A stretch of 64,000 bases of DNA from Gemmatimonadota bacterium (GTDB lineage: Bacteria > Gemmatimonadota > Gemmatimonadetes > Gemmatimonadales > GWC2-71-9). The notes beneath the pieces are model-generated. The model was not told the origin of the DNA. It saw only the letters and a list, made by a program, of their open reading frames with translations, and searched no databases. A program made the position numbers and the translations under genes. Shown one piece after another: positions 18,753-28,714 of the stretch (position 1 is the first letter of the stretch; every line of letters starts with the position of its first letter). Location: NCBI GenBank assembly GCA_003222085.1, contig QHUK01000019.1, positions 50,646 through 114,645 on the forward strand, written 5' to 3'.

Positions 18753-19515
18753 ACAGCGGCTCGAATGGGAGCTGACGCTCGAGCCGGCCGGCCGGAGCGG
18801 GGCCGCCAACATGACCATCGACGCCGACCTCCTCGCCGAGACCGCCCGGACCGGCCGGGCCTTCCTGCGGCTCTATCGGTTCGACCCACCGTGTCTCTCG
18901 CTGGGCCGGAACGAGCCGGCCGCGGCCCGCTACGACCGCGCGGCCATCGCGCGGCGCGGGCTCGATGTCGTGCGACGTCCCACCGGCGGCGGCGCCGTGT
19001 GGCACGAGCATGAAGTGACCTACGCGGTGGCGGCGCCCGTGGCGACCTTCGGCTCGTTGCGGAACGCGTACCGGACCATCCACGAGCGCGTCGTCGCAGC
19101 GCTCCGGTCCCTCGGTGTCGAGGCCACGCTGGCGCCCCACCGACCTCCACCATCCTCCAGGATCCTCGACCACCCTGCGTCTTGCTTCGCGACTCCCGTC
19201 GGCGGCGAGGTACTCGTCGCCGGTCGCAAGCTGGTGGGCTCGGCGCAGGTCCGGAAGGGAAGCGCATTCCTGCAGCATGGCTCGATCCTGCTCGCGGGAT
19301 CGCAGCAGGTCGTCACAGCTGTAAGCCGCAAGCCGCAAGCCGCAAATACTGAAACCACGCTCGCTCGAGTACTCGGCCGGCCCGTGACCTTTGAGGAGGT
19401 CGCGGACGCGATCGTCGCTGCGTGGGGCGACGAGGTCACCTCCCCCAACCTTCACCAACCTCCTCCAACCTCCACAACCTTGCTTTCGGACCTGGCGCCG
19501 CTAGGCGTCGCGTGA
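18739..19515 (+). CDS. lplA: Lipoate-protein ligase A / octanoyltransferase family protein
   Basis: A 258-residue cofactor transferase of the BPL/LplA/LipB superfamily. It has NMTIDADLL, the lipoyl-AMP-binding loop [19 protein letters not shown] and [23 protein letters not shown] with the catalytic-type lysine. It could attach lipoate (LplA-like) or octanoate (LipM-like); position after gcvHP suggests GcvH as target. The TTG start overlaps gcvP by 14 bases. Two repeat arrays are read in frame in its C-terminal third (19321-19346 and 19437-19481), giving SRKPQAAN and a Pro/Thr-rich tail. LipB and LipA are encoded 30 kb away. Confidence 0.82.
19321..19346 (+). repeat. CAAGCCG heptamer array inside the lipoate ligase gene
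   Basis: Three tandem (T/C)AAGCCG units plus a partial fourth are read in frame as VSRKPQAAN. The 7-base period is the same as in the other arrays of this window. Confidence 0.7.
19437..19481 (+). repeat. Degenerate C-rich array (CCAACCTCC units) at the end of the lipoate ligase gene
   Basis: Four to five degenerate 9-10-base units of CAACCTCC type are read as a Pro/Thr-rich tail. They resemble the C-rich array at 7155-7193. Confidence 0.6.
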
Positions 19516-19528
19516 AATCTTAGGCGCC

Positions 19529-21205
19529 ATGCCGACCACCCGACTGGCTCGTGCGCTGGCCACCGTCGCTGGGCTCACCGGCCTGATGGTCGTCGCCGGG
19601 TGCGAGCGCCCGACCGGCTGCAGCGGCGAGTACTGCGGCACCCTCGTGATCGCGTCCGGAGGGGAGCCGGACATCCTGCTCCCGCCCGTCAGCGAGTTCG
19701 CGATCACGCGCGACGTGACGGATCAGCTGTTCTTGAAGCTCGCGGACCTCGGGCTGTCGGGAAATACGATCGGGGACGAGGATTTCCAGCCGCAGCTGGC
19801 CGAGCGCTGGGAATGGGACGCCCCGACGACGCTCGTGTTTCACCTCGACCCGCGGGCTCGGTGGCAGGATGGCCACGCGGTCACCTCGGCCGACGTGGCA
19901 TTCACGTACGACGCATACACGGATTCGCTCGTCAACTCCTCGGCCCGCTCCACCCTGCGCCACATCGCGGCGGTCACGACGCGCGATTCGCTCACCGTGG
20001 TGTTCCGGTTCCGGCAGCGCTATCCCGAGATGTTCTACGACGCGGTGTACCAGATGCGCATCCTGCCGGCGCATCTCCTGCGCGAGGTCCCGCGCAATCA
20101 GTGGCGCAGCGCGGCGTTCGGGCGCGCGCCCGTCGGCGACGGACCGTACCGCTTCGTTGCCTGGAAGGCCGGTGAGAGCATCGAGCTGGCCGCCGACTCG
20201 ACCTTCTTCCTCGGCCGCCCGCACCTCCGGCGGGTGATCTGGCGCTTCACGCCCGACCAGTTCGTGGCGGTGACCCAGCTGATCGCAGGCGACGCGGACG
20301 CCGTGGAGGTGCTGGTCACGCCCGACAACGTGCAGCGCGCGCGCGCCGACACCGAGCTCGCCACCTATCCCTACAAGGGGTCGCAATACGGGTACGTGGG
20401 ATTCAACCTGGCCGCGCCCGGCGACACGACAAAGCCGCACCCCTTGTTCGGGGATCGCGACCTGCGGCGGGCGCTCGTCATGGCCACGGATCGTGAGCGG
20501 CTGCTGCGCAACGTGCTCGGCGAGTTCGCCAAGGTTCCACCGGGGCCGCTGTCGCAACTGTGGTGGATCTGGGACCCGGAGATCCGCGAGCTGCCCTACG
20601 ACAGCGGCCAGGCGGCGCGGCTCCTCACCCGCACCGGCTGGACCGACTCGGACGGCGACGGCATCCGCGACAAGGACGGCCGCCCGCTCGCCTTCCGGCT
20701 GCTGCTCCCGACGACCAGCGCCATCCGCCGCCAGTACGCGCGGCTCCTGCAGGAGCAGTTCCGGATCGCCGGCGTGGACGTGCAGCTCGACGAGGTCGAC
20801 TTCAGCCTGTACAACGAGCGCGCCCGCGCGGGCCGGTTCGACGCCCTCCTCAACACGTGGAACACGGACGCGACGCCCTCCTCGGGCTTTCCCCAGACCT
20901 GGACGCCGGCGGGGTTCGGGCGCTCCAACTACGGCCACTACGACAACCCGGACGTCGACCGGCTGGTGGACCGGGCCGTGGCGTCCGCCGCGAACCGCGA
21001 CCAGGCCCGTCGCGCCTGGCGGGCGGCCGTCGAGACCTTGAACCGGGACGCGCCCGGCATTTTCCTGTACGCCACCTCCAACGTCGCGGCCATACACAAA
21101 CGGGTCGTGGACGTCACCATCCGGCCCGATTCCTGGCTCGCCCTGCTCCGCACGTGGCGCATCCCCGCTGATCGACTGACGGATCGAGACCGCGTGGAGC
21201 GCTAG
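19529..21205 (+). CDS. Peptide/nickel-type ABC transporter substrate-binding lipoprotein
   Basis: A 558-residue family-5 solute-binding protein that captures peptides outside the membrane. The signal peptide ends in a lipobox VVAGC (Cys25). Mature features include LVIASGGEPDILLP, the FDP..RWQDGHAVTSADVAFTYDA hallmark of DppA/OppA proteins and DRDLRRALVMATDRERLL. It is the first of five genes (binding protein, two permeases, two ATPases) with stop-start overlaps or adjacency, so one operon. The cargo is likely di- or oligopeptides but cannot be fixed from sequence. Confidence 0.92.
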   Translation: MPTTRLARALATVAGLTGLMVVAGCERPTGCSGEYCGTLVIASGGEPDILLPPVSEFAITRDVTDQLFLKLADLGLSGNTIGDEDFQPQLAERWEWDAPTTLVFHLDPRARWQDGHAVTSADVAFTYDAYTDSLVNSSARSTLRHIAAVTTRDSLTVVFRFRQRYPEMFYDAVYQMRILPAHLLREVPRNQWRSAAFGRAPVGDGPYRFVAWKAGESIELAADSTFFLGRPHLRRVIWRFTPDQFVAVTQLIAGDADAVEVLVTPDNVQRARADTELATYPYKGSQYGYVGFNLAAPGDTTKPHPLFGDRDLRRALVMATDRERLLRNVLGEFAKVPPGPLSQLWWIWDPEIRELPYDSGQAARLLTRTGWTDSDGDGIRDKDGRPLAFRLLLPTTSAIRRQYARLLQEQFRIAGVDVQLDEVDFSLYNERARAGRFDALLNTWNTDATPSSGFPQTWTPAGFGRSNYGHYDNPDVDRLVDRAVASAANRDQARRAWRAAVETLNRDAPGIFLYATSNVAAIHKRVVDVTIRPDSWLALLRTWRIPADRLTDRDRVER

Positions 21206-22207
21206 GTGGCGGCGTGGTTGGTGCGGCGGCTCGTCGCGTCGATCGCCATCGTCTTCGCGGTCGTCACCATCACGTTCTTCGTCGTTCGTCTCGCCCACGG
21301 CACGCCCTGCGGGCCCGCTGGCGAACGACCGCTGCCGCCCGACGTCTGCGAGCGACAGCGCGTCCAGTTCGGGTACGACCAGCCGCTGCTGGTGCAGTAC
21401 GGGAAGTATCTGGTCGCGTTGCGACACGGGGAGCTGGGCGAGTCCTTCGGGCTGCACCGGCCCGTGGCCGACGCGCTCGCCGACGCGATCCCCAACACGT
21501 TTACTCTCGCGCTCGCGGCGCTGCTCGTCGACTTCGCGCTCGGCCTCGCGCTCGGGATCTATCAGGCCGTGCGGGCGGGCCGGTTCGGCGACGTCGCGGT
21601 CGGGAACGTCGCGCTGCTCGTCAACTCGATGCCGGTGTTCTGGCTGGGACTGGTCCTGCTGCTCGTGTTCGCGCAGTGGCTTCGCTGGTTCCCTGCGGGC
21701 GGGATCCACAATCCGATCCTGTGTCCCCGGCTCCTCTCGCCGTACTGCCTCCTCGATTTCCTCTGGCACCTCGTACTCCCCGCCCTCACGCTCGGTCTGG
21801 TGGGCGCCGCGGGCACGGCGCGCTACCAGCGCGCGGCGATGCTCGAGGTCATCCGCCAGGAGTACGTGCGCACGGCGCGCGCCAAGGGCCTGCGCGAACG
21901 ACGAGTGCTGCTGGTACACGCGCTCCGCAACGCGCTCCTCCCGATCATCACGCTGTTTGGGCTGGCCTTCCCCTTCCTCTTCACCGGGGCGGTTCTCATC
22001 GAGACGGTGTTCGCCTGGCCCGGCATGGGCCGGCTCGCCGTGAATGCCATCTTCCAGCGCGACTACCCCGTGGTGACCGGTGCGGCGGTGCTCACGACCA
22101 CGATGGTCGTGCTGGGCAACCTGATCGCCGACGTGCTGTACGCGGTGGTCGACCCGCGAATCCGCGTACAGCGAGGGGGCCGAGGGGGGGGCGGGGGGAG
22201 CGTATGA
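21206..22207 (+). CDS. dppB: Peptide ABC transporter permease, DppB type
   Basis: A 333-residue inner-membrane permease with about six transmembrane segments. It opens [28 protein letters not shown] (first membrane helix) and carries the EAA-like loop [28 protein letters not shown], which contacts the ATPase, then [12 protein letters not shown] and a final VDPRIRV. The GTG start follows the binding-protein stop directly with no gap, and the end overlaps the next permease by 4 bases (ATGA). A Gly/Arg-rich tail of about 15 residues is unusual and follows a run of G. Confidence 0.93.
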   Translation: MAAWLVRRLVASIAIVFAVVTITFFVVRLAHGTPCGPAGERPLPPDVCERQRVQFGYDQPLLVQYGKYLVALRHGELGESFGLHRPVADALADAIPNTFTLALAALLVDFALGLALGIYQAVRAGRFGDVAVGNVALLVNSMPVFWLGLVLLLVFAQWLRWFPAGGIHNPILCPRLLSPYCLLDFLWHLVLPALTLGLVGAAGTARYQRAAMLEVIRQEYVRTARAKGLRERRVLLVHALRNALLPIITLFGLAFPFLFTGAVLIETVFAWPGMGRLAVNAIFQRDYPVVTGAAVLTTTMVVLGNLIADVLYAVVDPRIRVQRGGRGGGGGSV

Positions 22208-23127
22208 GTGTCTGGACGTGGCTTACGTTGGGCGGGGCCGCGGTCCTCGCGCTCGCCGTCGTCGCGGAGCTGCGACGACGCTTGCAGACCAGCGCGCCGG
22301 GGCGGCGCTTTTTCCGGCACCCGACCGCCGCGCTGGGGTTGTTCGTGCTCGCGTTCTTCGTCACGATCGCGCTCGCCGCGCCCGTCGTGGCGCCCTATCC
22401 ACCCTACTATCAGATCGATATCGGGCACCCCAACCGCCCACCGTCCGCCCAGTTCCTGCTCGGCACCGACCCGTTCAGCCGGGATGTGTGGAGTCGGCTC
22501 GTGTATGGAGCCCGCGTCTCGCTCGGCATCGGGACCCTGGCGATGCTCGTCGCCGCAACGGTTGGAACGGCGGTGGGGGCCGTGTCGGGCTATTTCCGAC
22601 GCTGGGTGGACGCGACGCTCATGCGCCTCGTCGACGTGGGCCTCGCCATGCCGCGCATTTTCGTGCTGCTCATGGCTGTAGCGCTGTGGGAGCACATCGC
22701 GCTGTGGGCGCTCGTGCTGCTGATCGGGCTCACCGGATGGTTCGGCACCAGCCGGCTGGTGCGCGCGGAGGTGCTCAGCCTGCGCGAGCGCGAATTCGTC
22801 GCGGCGGCGCGCGCGCTCGGCGCGGGGGCCGGGCGCGTGATCTTTCGCCACGTTCTGCCCAACGCGGCGGCCCCGATCATCGTCTCCGGGGCGCTCGGCA
22901 TCGGCAACATGATGCTGCTCGAAGCGGGGCTCTCGTTCCTCGGATTGGGCGTCCCCTCCCCGGCACCGAGCTGGGGCAACATGATTGCCGACGGCTGGCA
23001 CAAGATGGCGGTCGCCTGGTGGTCGTCGACCTTCCCCGGGCTGGCGATCTCGCTCGTCGTGATGGCGCTGAACGCGGTGGGCGATGCGCTCCGCGACGCA
23101 CTCGACCCCCGCAGGGAGGCAGCGTGA
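22204..23127 (+). CDS. dppC: Peptide ABC transporter permease, DppC type
   Basis: A 307-residue permease partner of DppB. It contains the N-terminal cytoplasmic [19 protein letters not shown] (the OppC-like N-terminal region), [23 protein letters not shown], the EAA loop [24 protein letters not shown] and the family ending [18 protein letters not shown]. About six membrane segments are expected. The ATG overlaps the dppB stop by 4 bases. The end overlaps the first ATPase gene by 4 bases (GTGA). Confidence 0.93.
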   Translation: MSVWTWLTLGGAAVLALAVVAELRRRLQTSAPGRRFFRHPTAALGLFVLAFFVTIALAAPVVAPYPPYYQIDIGHPNRPPSAQFLLGTDPFSRDVWSRLVYGARVSLGIGTLAMLVAATVGTAVGAVSGYFRRWVDATLMRLVDVGLAMPRIFVLLMAVALWEHIALWALVLLIGLTGWFGTSRLVRAEVLSLREREFVAAARALGAGAGRVIFRHVLPNAAAPIIVSGALGIGNMMLLEAGLSFLGLGVPSPAPSWGNMIADGWHKMAVAWWSSTFPGLAISLVVMALNAVGDALRDALDPRREAA

Positions 23128-24155
23128 CGGAGCCCCTGCTGCGCGTGCGCGACCTCAAGACGTACTTCGTCACCGAGCAGGGCAGCGGCACCGCGCGCGC
23201 CGTGGACGGCGTCTCCTTCGAGGTGCAGCCGGGTGAGACGCTCGGTATCGTGGGGGAGTCGGGGTGCGGCAAGACCGTCACGTCGCTCTCCATCCTGCGG
23301 CTCATCCCCGAGCCCCCCGGCCACATCCGCCCCGGGAGCGTCATCGAGTTCGAAGGGCGTAACCTGCTGACCCTCGAGCCCCGCGAGCTGCGGGCGATCC
23401 GTGGGAACCAGATCGCCATGATTTTCCAGGAGCCGATGACGTCGCTCAATCCGGTGTTCACGGTGGGCGATCAGATCGCCGAGGCGGCCATCGTCCACCA
23501 GGGGCTGTCGCGCCGGGTCGCGCGAACCCGCGCCATCGATATGCTCAGGCTCGTCGGTATCGCCGACCCGGAGGAGCGCGTGGATCACTACCCCCACCAG
23601 ATGAGTGGAGGCATGCGCCAGCGCGTGATGATCGGGATGGCGCTGGTGTGCCACCCGAAGCTGCTCATCGCCGACGAGCCCACCACGGCGCTCGACGTGA
23701 CGATCCAGGCGCAGATCCTCGAGCTGCTCGACCGGCTGCAAGCGGAGCTCGGCATGGCGGTCATGCTGATCACCCACGACCTGGGGGTCGTGGCGGGTAG
23801 CGCCGACCGTGTCGCGGTCATGTACGCGGGCCAGGTCGTGGAGCAGGCGCCGACGGCGGCCTTGTTCGCGCGCCCGCTGCACCCGTACACCGAGGGGCTC
23901 CTCGCTTCGGTGCCGCGGCTCGACGCACCGCCAGCCCGGGAGCACGGCCGCCTGCACAGCATCCCGGGACAGGTGCCCGCCGCGACCGCGTGGCCGGATG
24001 GGTGTCGGTTCCATCCCCGCTGCCCCTACGCCTGGGAGCGCTGTCGCGCGGAAATGCCGCCCCTGCTCGACGCGGGCGGCGAGGGAGAGCCCGGCACCCA
24101 CACCGTGCGCTGCTGGCTCCTCACCGAGCCGCGGCGCCGTACGCCACACCCGTGA
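23124..24155 (+). CDS. dppD: Peptide ABC transporter ATP-binding protein, DppD type
   Basis: A 343-residue ATPase of the peptide importer. Walker A is GESGCGKT (44-51), the Q-loop is [12 protein letters not shown], the signature is MSGGMRQRV, Walker B is [13 protein letters not shown] and the switch is ITHDLGVV. The C-terminal Cys motif [15 protein letters not shown] is the oligopeptide-transporter tail domain, which in some members binds an iron-sulfur cluster. The GTG start overlaps the dppC stop, preceded by GGGAGG. Confidence 0.94.
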   Translation: MTEPLLRVRDLKTYFVTEQGSGTARAVDGVSFEVQPGETLGIVGESGCGKTVTSLSILRLIPEPPGHIRPGSVIEFEGRNLLTLEPRELRAIRGNQIAMIFQEPMTSLNPVFTVGDQIAEAAIVHQGLSRRVARTRAIDMLRLVGIADPEERVDHYPHQMSGGMRQRVMIGMALVCHPKLLIADEPTTALDVTIQAQILELLDRLQAELGMAVMLITHDLGVVAGSADRVAVMYAGQVVEQAPTAALFARPLHPYTEGLLASVPRLDAPPAREHGRLHSIPGQVPAATAWPDGCRFHPRCPYAWERCRAEMPPLLDAGGEGEPGTHTVRCWLLTEPRRRTPHP

Positions 24156-25141
24156 TGCCCGCGCTCGTCGACGTGCAGGGACTCGTCAAGCACTTCCCGG
24201 GCGAACGCGCGCTGCTCGGGCTCGGCCGGCCGCGCGCCGTGGTGCGCGCCGTCGACGACGTCTCGTTCGCGATCGCGCCAGGCGAGACGCTGGGGCTCGT
24301 GGGCGAGTCGGGGTGCGGCAAGTCCACCGTCGGGCGCGCCATCCTCCGGTTGATCGAGCCCGACGCGGGGCGCGTCACGATCGACGGTCAGGACGTGGTC
24401 GCCCTCGGGGCGCGGCCCCTGCGCGCCCTGCGACGCCGAATGCAGATCGTGTTTCAAGACCCCTACGGCTCCCTCAACCCGCGGATGACGGTGCGCCAGA
24501 TGCTCGCTGAGCCGCTGGCGATCCATCGGATCGCGAGCGGGGCCGACGCCCAGCGACGCATCGCGGCCCTGCTCGAGGAGGTGGGCCTCGATCCGAGCTT
24601 CGCGCAGAGCTACGCGCACGAGCTCTCGGGCGGCCAGCGGCAGCGTGTGGGGATCGCCCGCGCCCTGTCCGTCGAGCCGCACTTCCTCGTGCTCGACGAG
24701 CCGGTGAGCGCGCTCGACGTGTCCATTCAGGCCCAGGTCCTGAACCTGCTCGCCGAGCTGCAACGGGGGCGCCGGCTCACCTACCTGTTCATCGCCCACG
24801 ATCTCGCGGTCGTGAGACACATCGCGGATCACGTGGCGGTCATGTACCTCGGCAAGATCGTGGAGCGCGCGCCCGCGCCCGCGTTGTACGCCGGGCCCCG
24901 CCACCCCTATACCACATCGCTGCTCTCCGCGGTGCCGGTGCCGGATCCCAAGGCCCAGCGGCAGCGCATCGTGCTGGCAGGCGACGTGCCGTCCCCCGCG
25001 CACCCGCCGCCCGGCTGCCCATTCCATCCGCGCTGCCCACACCCGAAGAAGGACGCGCGCTGCCGCACCGAGCCCCCGGCGTTGCGCGAGGTCGCACCCG
25101 GGCAGCTCGCCGCCTGCCACTTCGCCGAGCAGCCGCTGTGA
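24155..25141 (+). CDS. dppF: Peptide ABC transporter ATP-binding protein, DppF type
   Basis: A 328-residue second ATPase. Walker A is GESGCGKST (50-58), the Q-loop is [16 protein letters not shown], the signature is [15 protein letters not shown], Walker B is [14 protein letters not shown] and the switch is [14 protein letters not shown]. It ends in the same tail motif, [16 protein letters not shown]. Start and stop of neighbours share one base (TGATG). Together with dppD it powers import through dppBC. Confidence 0.94.
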   Translation: MPALVDVQGLVKHFPGERALLGLGRPRAVVRAVDDVSFAIAPGETLGLVGESGCGKSTVGRAILRLIEPDAGRVTIDGQDVVALGARPLRALRRRMQIVFQDPYGSLNPRMTVRQMLAEPLAIHRIASGADAQRRIAALLEEVGLDPSFAQSYAHELSGGQRQRVGIARALSVEPHFLVLDEPVSALDVSIQAQVLNLLAELQRGRRLTYLFIAHDLAVVRHIADHVAVMYLGKIVERAPAPALYAGPRHPYTTSLLSAVPVPDPKAQRQRIVLAGDVPSPAHPPPGCPFHPRCPHPKKDARCRTEPPALREVAPGQLAACHFAEQPL

Positions 25142-25236
25142 CCGCGCGACTCGCCGCCATGCTCCGCGACGCCCAACTCTGGGTGCCCATCGGCGTTCTC
25201 CTCGCGGGCCTGCTGGTCCTGTGGTGGATCCGCTAG
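25138..25236 (+). CDS. Possible 32-residue single-pass membrane microprotein
   Basis: GTG overlaps the dppF stop by 4 bases (GTGA) and opens a 32-residue frame ending in a clear hydrophobic helix, [15 protein letters not shown], followed by a positive residue and stop. The stop-start overlap is the same arrangement used by the operon's genes. No family is known to me. It overlaps the start of the next transporter gene by 16 bases. It could instead be chance read-through of a leader. Confidence 0.4.
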   Translation: MTARLAAMLRDAQLWVPIGVLLAGLLVLWWIR

Positions 25237-26516
25237 CGCCGGCCCCACCGGTCGACGACCGCCGGCTGCGTCGCCTGCAGCTCGCCGGCATTGCCAGCGG
25301 CTTCACCGCCGGTGCCTGGCTGGGCGCCGCCGAAGCGCCCACCAAGATGGTGACCCTCGGCCTCTCGCCCGTCGTGATCTCGCTGACCATGGTGCTGGGA
25401 GTGTTCCTCGCGCGCTGGAGCCTGCCCGCCCTGCTCCGCGGCACGGCCGCGATCGGGGCCGACGTGCGGCAGGCGCCTCACCTCATTGTGTGGGCCGTGC
25501 TCGCCGGCTGTCTCTGGTCCGTCGCCAACACGCTCACCATCTACGCCATCCGCGACATCGGCCTCAGCATCGCGTTTCCCCTATGGAACGCGAACAGTCT
25601 GCTGGGAATCGTGTGGGGGGCCGTGTTCTTCAACGAGCTCCACGGAACCGGTTGGCGACGCCGCCTCGGTGTGCTCGGCGGGGCCGCCCTGATGTTCGCG
25701 GGCGCGACGCTGCTCGCGGTCGCGTCGGCGGCCGGGGCACCTGCGGGCCATGCCGCACGAGGTGTCGCCGCCGCGCTCGCGGCCGGCGCCCTGTGGGGCA
25801 CGATGTACATCCCTTACCGGAAGGCCTACCTCACCGGCATGAACCCGCTGGCCTTCGTCACGTTCTTCACGGTGGGCGAGGTCGTGATGATGCTGGCGCT
25901 TGCCCTGGCCGACCGCGGCGGCGGCGCGGCGCTCGCCGCGGAGCTCGCCGGCGCGCGCGACGTGCTGTTCTGGCTCCTGCTGGGCGGGTTCGTGTGGGTC
26001 GTAGGCGATCTGTTCCAGCAATACGCAGCCAAGTACGTCGGCATCAGCCGGGGGATTCCGCTGTCCAACACGAACCAGCTGTGGGGCCTCGTGTGGGGGC
26101 TGCTGGTGTTCGGGGAACTGCGCGGCGGTCCGGCGACGACGTACGGACAGGTAGTGGGAGGGTCGCTGCTGATGGCCCTCGGCGCGGTGGCGATCGCGCT
26201 GGCCGCTGCGACGGGCGCCGAGCACCGCCGCTGGCAGGAGGCGGCGGCGCGCGAAGGCGCGCGCTACAGCATCGACCCGGCATACGTCCGGGCCGCCCTC
26301 GCCGGCGAGAGCGCCGGCGCGGCCCCCGGCCGCCGCACCTGGCTCGATTGGCTTCTCGTCGGCGGTGCCACCGCGACGTTCGTCGGCTTCGGGATAGTGG
26401 CCCGCGTGCCCCAATTGACCATCGGCTGGGGATGGGTCGTGGGTCTCACCGCGACCATGCTCGCGCTGCTTTCCGGAACGGGCTGGTGGCTCTGGCGAAC
26501 GACGCGGTTCAACTGA
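25221..26516 (+). CDS. DMT-superfamily transporter, GRP/sugar-porter-like
   Basis: A 431-residue protein with about ten hydrophobic segments in two repeats, suggesting the drug/metabolite superfamily. The motifs NTLTIYAIRDIGLSIAFPLW, NANSLLGIVWGAVFFNELHG and, in the second half, GISRGIPLSNTNQLWGLVWG resemble the glucose/ribose porter (GRP) and RhaT-like branch, where the transported solute is a sugar. The GTG at 25221 lies in the microprotein reading frame's end. A third hydrophobic pair at the C-terminus is extra relative to simple EamA proteins. Substrate uncertain. Confidence 0.7.
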   Translation: MVDPLAPAPPVDDRRLRRLQLAGIASGFTAGAWLGAAEAPTKMVTLGLSPVVISLTMVLGVFLARWSLPALLRGTAAIGADVRQAPHLIVWAVLAGCLWSVANTLTIYAIRDIGLSIAFPLWNANSLLGIVWGAVFFNELHGTGWRRRLGVLGGAALMFAGATLLAVASAAGAPAGHAARGVAAALAAGALWGTMYIPYRKAYLTGMNPLAFVTFFTVGEVVMMLALALADRGGGAALAAELAGARDVLFWLLLGGFVWVVGDLFQQYAAKYVGISRGIPLSNTNQLWGLVWGLLVFGELRGGPATTYGQVVGGSLLMALGAVAIALAAATGAEHRRWQEAAAREGARYSIDPAYVRAALAGESAGAAPGRRTWLDWLLVGGATATFVGFGIVARVPQLTIGWGWVVGLTATMLALLSGTGWWLWRTTRFN

Positions 26517-26527
26517 GGGGCGGCGCT

Positions 26528-26571
26528 GTCATCCTGAGCGAGCGCGCGGCACGCGCGCGAGCGAAGGATCT
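26528..26571. repeat. GTCATCCTGAGCG...GCGAAGGATCT intergenic repeat
   Basis: This 44-base stretch begins GTCATCCTGAGCGAGCG, has a CGCGCG/CGCGCG centre that can fold and ends GAGCGAAGGATCT. I recall near-identical sequences as dispersed intergenic repeats in many unrelated GC-rich bacterial genomes. It lies between the transporter stop and the S9 peptidase start. Confidence 0.7.
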
Positions 26572-26607
26572 GTTTGAAGACCTTTGTCCGCGGTAGCTTC
26601 TTGCCCC

Positions 26608-28713
26608 ATGACAACGCCCCGTCGCCTTGTTGCATCGATCTCGCTCGCCCTGGTCTTTCCCGCTCCGCTCGCCACGCAGCAATCGCCCTTCACCATCGAG
26701 CAGGTGATGGGCGCGCCGTTCCCCGACGAGCTCACCGCCGCGCCCACGGGCGGGGCGGTGGCCTGGGTCTTCAACACCCGCGGCGCGCGGAACATCTGGG
26801 TCGCCGCGCCGCCCGACTACGCCGGCCGGGTCGTGACGGCGTACGCCGAGGACGACGGGCAGGAGGTGGGCGACCTGCGCTGGACGCCCGACACCCGCGC
26901 CATCGTATTCGTGCGCGGTGGGAGCCCGAACGAGAAAGGTGAGTACCCCAACCCCCACAGCCTGGTCGCGGGCGTCGAGCAGGCGGTGTGGGTCGTGCCG
27001 GTCGCGGGCGGGAGTCCGCGGCGCATCGGCGAGGGGCACGCGCCGGCGGTCTCCCCCAAGGGCGACCACGTGGCGCTCCTGAGACGGGGCCAGGTCTGGT
27101 GGGCGTCGCTCGCGGACACGTTGCCCGCCGAGCAGCTGATTCACGCGCGGGGGACGGCCCGCTCGCTGCGCTGGTCGCCCGATGGCTCGAAGCTCGCGTT
27201 CGTGAGCGACCGCGGCGACCACGCGTTCGTCGCCGTCTACGACGTCGCGACGAAGACGCTGCGCTTTCTGGATCCGAGCGTCGACTCGGACGCGGACCCG
27301 GTCTGGTCGCCCGACGGCCGCCGCATCGCCTTTCTTCGAAACCCGGCGGGTGCGGAGGGACTGCCCTTCACGCCCCAGCGGGCGGGCCAGCCGTGGTCCA
27401 TCCGCGTCGCCGAAGTGGCGAGCGGCGCGGGACGCCAGGTCTGGATCGCCGACTCGGGGCCCGGCAGCGTGTTCCGCGAGGTGGTCGCGGACAATCAGAT
27501 CCGCTGGGGAGCCGGTAACCGCATCGTGTTCCCGTGGGAGAAGGACGGCTGGACCCATCTATACGCGGTCCCGGTCGACGGCGGTCGGGCGGCGCTCCTC
27601 ACGCCGGGAGGGTTCGAAGTCGAGCACGTACGCATGAGTCCCGACGGGGCGACGATGGTGTTCAGCTCGAATCAGGACGACATCGAGAGGCGCCATATCT
27701 GGAAAGTGTCGGTGTCGGGGGGCCCGCCGACGGCGCTGACCCGCGGGGCCGACCTCGAGTGGACGCCCGTGATGACCGGCGACGGTCGCGGGGTCGCGTT
27801 CATCCGAGCCGGCCCCCGCATGCCGCCTCGGCCGGTCATCCTGCTCGGCCCGGGCGGGGGCACGCCGCGCGACCTCGCGCCGGGTGCGATTCCGTCCGAC
27901 TTCCCGGAGGCTGCGCTCGTCGACCCGCAGCCCGTGCTCTTCCCCGCCGCGGATGGGATGACGATCCATGGTCAGCTGTTCGTGCCGCGCGGCATCAAGA
28001 CAGGGGACCGGCGGCCCGCCGTGATCTTCTTCCACGGCGGCTCGCGACGTCAGATGCTCCTGGGATGGCACTACTTCTACTATTATCGCAACGCGTACGC
28101 GCTGAACCAGTACCTCGCGAGCCGCGGCTACGTCGTCCTGTCCGTCAACTACCGCAGCGGGATCGCGTACGGGATGGAATTCCGTGAGGCACTCCACTAC
28201 GGCGCCCAGGGCGCGAGCGAGTTCAACGACGTGCTGGGCGCGGGCCTATACCTGCGCAACCGTCCGGACGTGGATCCCAAGCGAATCGGCTTGTGGGGCG
28301 GCTCGTACGGCGGCTTTCTCACGGCCCTGGGTTTGGCGCGTGCGTCGGACCTGTTTGCGGCGGGTGTGGACCTGCACGGGGTGCACGACTGGAATATCGA
28401 GATCCAGAACTGGGTCCCGGCCTACGACCCGGCCAAACAGGCGGAAGCGGCGAAGCTCGCCTACGAGTCGTCCCCGCTCGCGTACGTAAAGGATTGGCGC
28501 TCGCCCGTGCTGCTGGTCCACGGCGACGACGACCGCAACGTGCAGTTCAGCCAGACCGTGCAGCTCACCGCGGCGTTGCGCACTCAGCGGGTGGACGTCG
28601 AGCAGCTGATCTTCCCGGACGACATCCACGACTTTCTGACGCACGCGCACTGGGTCGCGGCCTACGAGGCGGCGGCGGCGTTTTTCCAGCGGCGGCTGGG
28701 ACGCACGCCGTAG
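26608..28713 (+). CDS. Secreted S9-family prolyl-oligopeptidase-like serine peptidase
   Basis: A 701-residue protein with an N-terminal signal (MTTPRRLVASISLALVF and on), a WD40/PD40-type beta-propeller of about 390 residues with repeated WSPDG-like strands (RWSPDGSKLAFVSD, VWSPDGRRIAF), and a C-terminal alpha/beta hydrolase. The triad is GGSYGGF (Ser566), HGDDDRNV (Asp642) and DDIHDF (His674). It likely cleaves peptides outside the cytoplasm. ATG 26608 was preferred to an upstream TTG because it starts the signal peptide. Its stop is 1 base from the convergent kinase stop. Confidence 0.9.
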   Translation: MTTPRRLVASISLALVFPAPLATQQSPFTIEQVMGAPFPDELTAAPTGGAVAWVFNTRGARNIWVAAPPDYAGRVVTAYAEDDGQEVGDLRWTPDTRAIVFVRGGSPNEKGEYPNPHSLVAGVEQAVWVVPVAGGSPRRIGEGHAPAVSPKGDHVALLRRGQVWWASLADTLPAEQLIHARGTARSLRWSPDGSKLAFVSDRGDHAFVAVYDVATKTLRFLDPSVDSDADPVWSPDGRRIAFLRNPAGAEGLPFTPQRAGQPWSIRVAEVASGAGRQVWIADSGPGSVFREVVADNQIRWGAGNRIVFPWEKDGWTHLYAVPVDGGRAALLTPGGFEVEHVRMSPDGATMVFSSNQDDIERRHIWKVSVSGGPPTALTRGADLEWTPVMTGDGRGVAFIRAGPRMPPRPVILLGPGGGTPRDLAPGAIPSDFPEAALVDPQPVLFPAADGMTIHGQLFVPRGIKTGDRRPAVIFFHGGSRRQMLLGWHYFYYYRNAYALNQYLASRGYVVLSVNYRSGIAYGMEFREALHYGAQGASEFNDVLGAGLYLRNRPDVDPKRIGLWGGSYGGFLTALGLARASDLFAAGVDLHGVHDWNIEIQNWVPAYDPAKQAEAAKLAYESSPLAYVKDWRSPVLLVHGDDDRNVQFSQTVQLTAALRTQRVDVEQLIFPDDIHDFLTHAHWVAAYEAAAAFFQRRLGRTP

Positions 28714-28714
28714 G

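Noticed and set aside
21214..23127. One long frame spanning parts of dppB and dppC, suggesting a fused protein or frameshift
   Set aside because: The dppB frame is intact with all membrane motifs, and dppC has its own ATG with an ATGA overlap. The overlap in frame +2 is incidental.
25490..26596. Alternative frame through the DMT transporter and the following repeat
   Set aside because: It lacks membrane segments and overlaps the transporter with clear hydrophobic periodicity.
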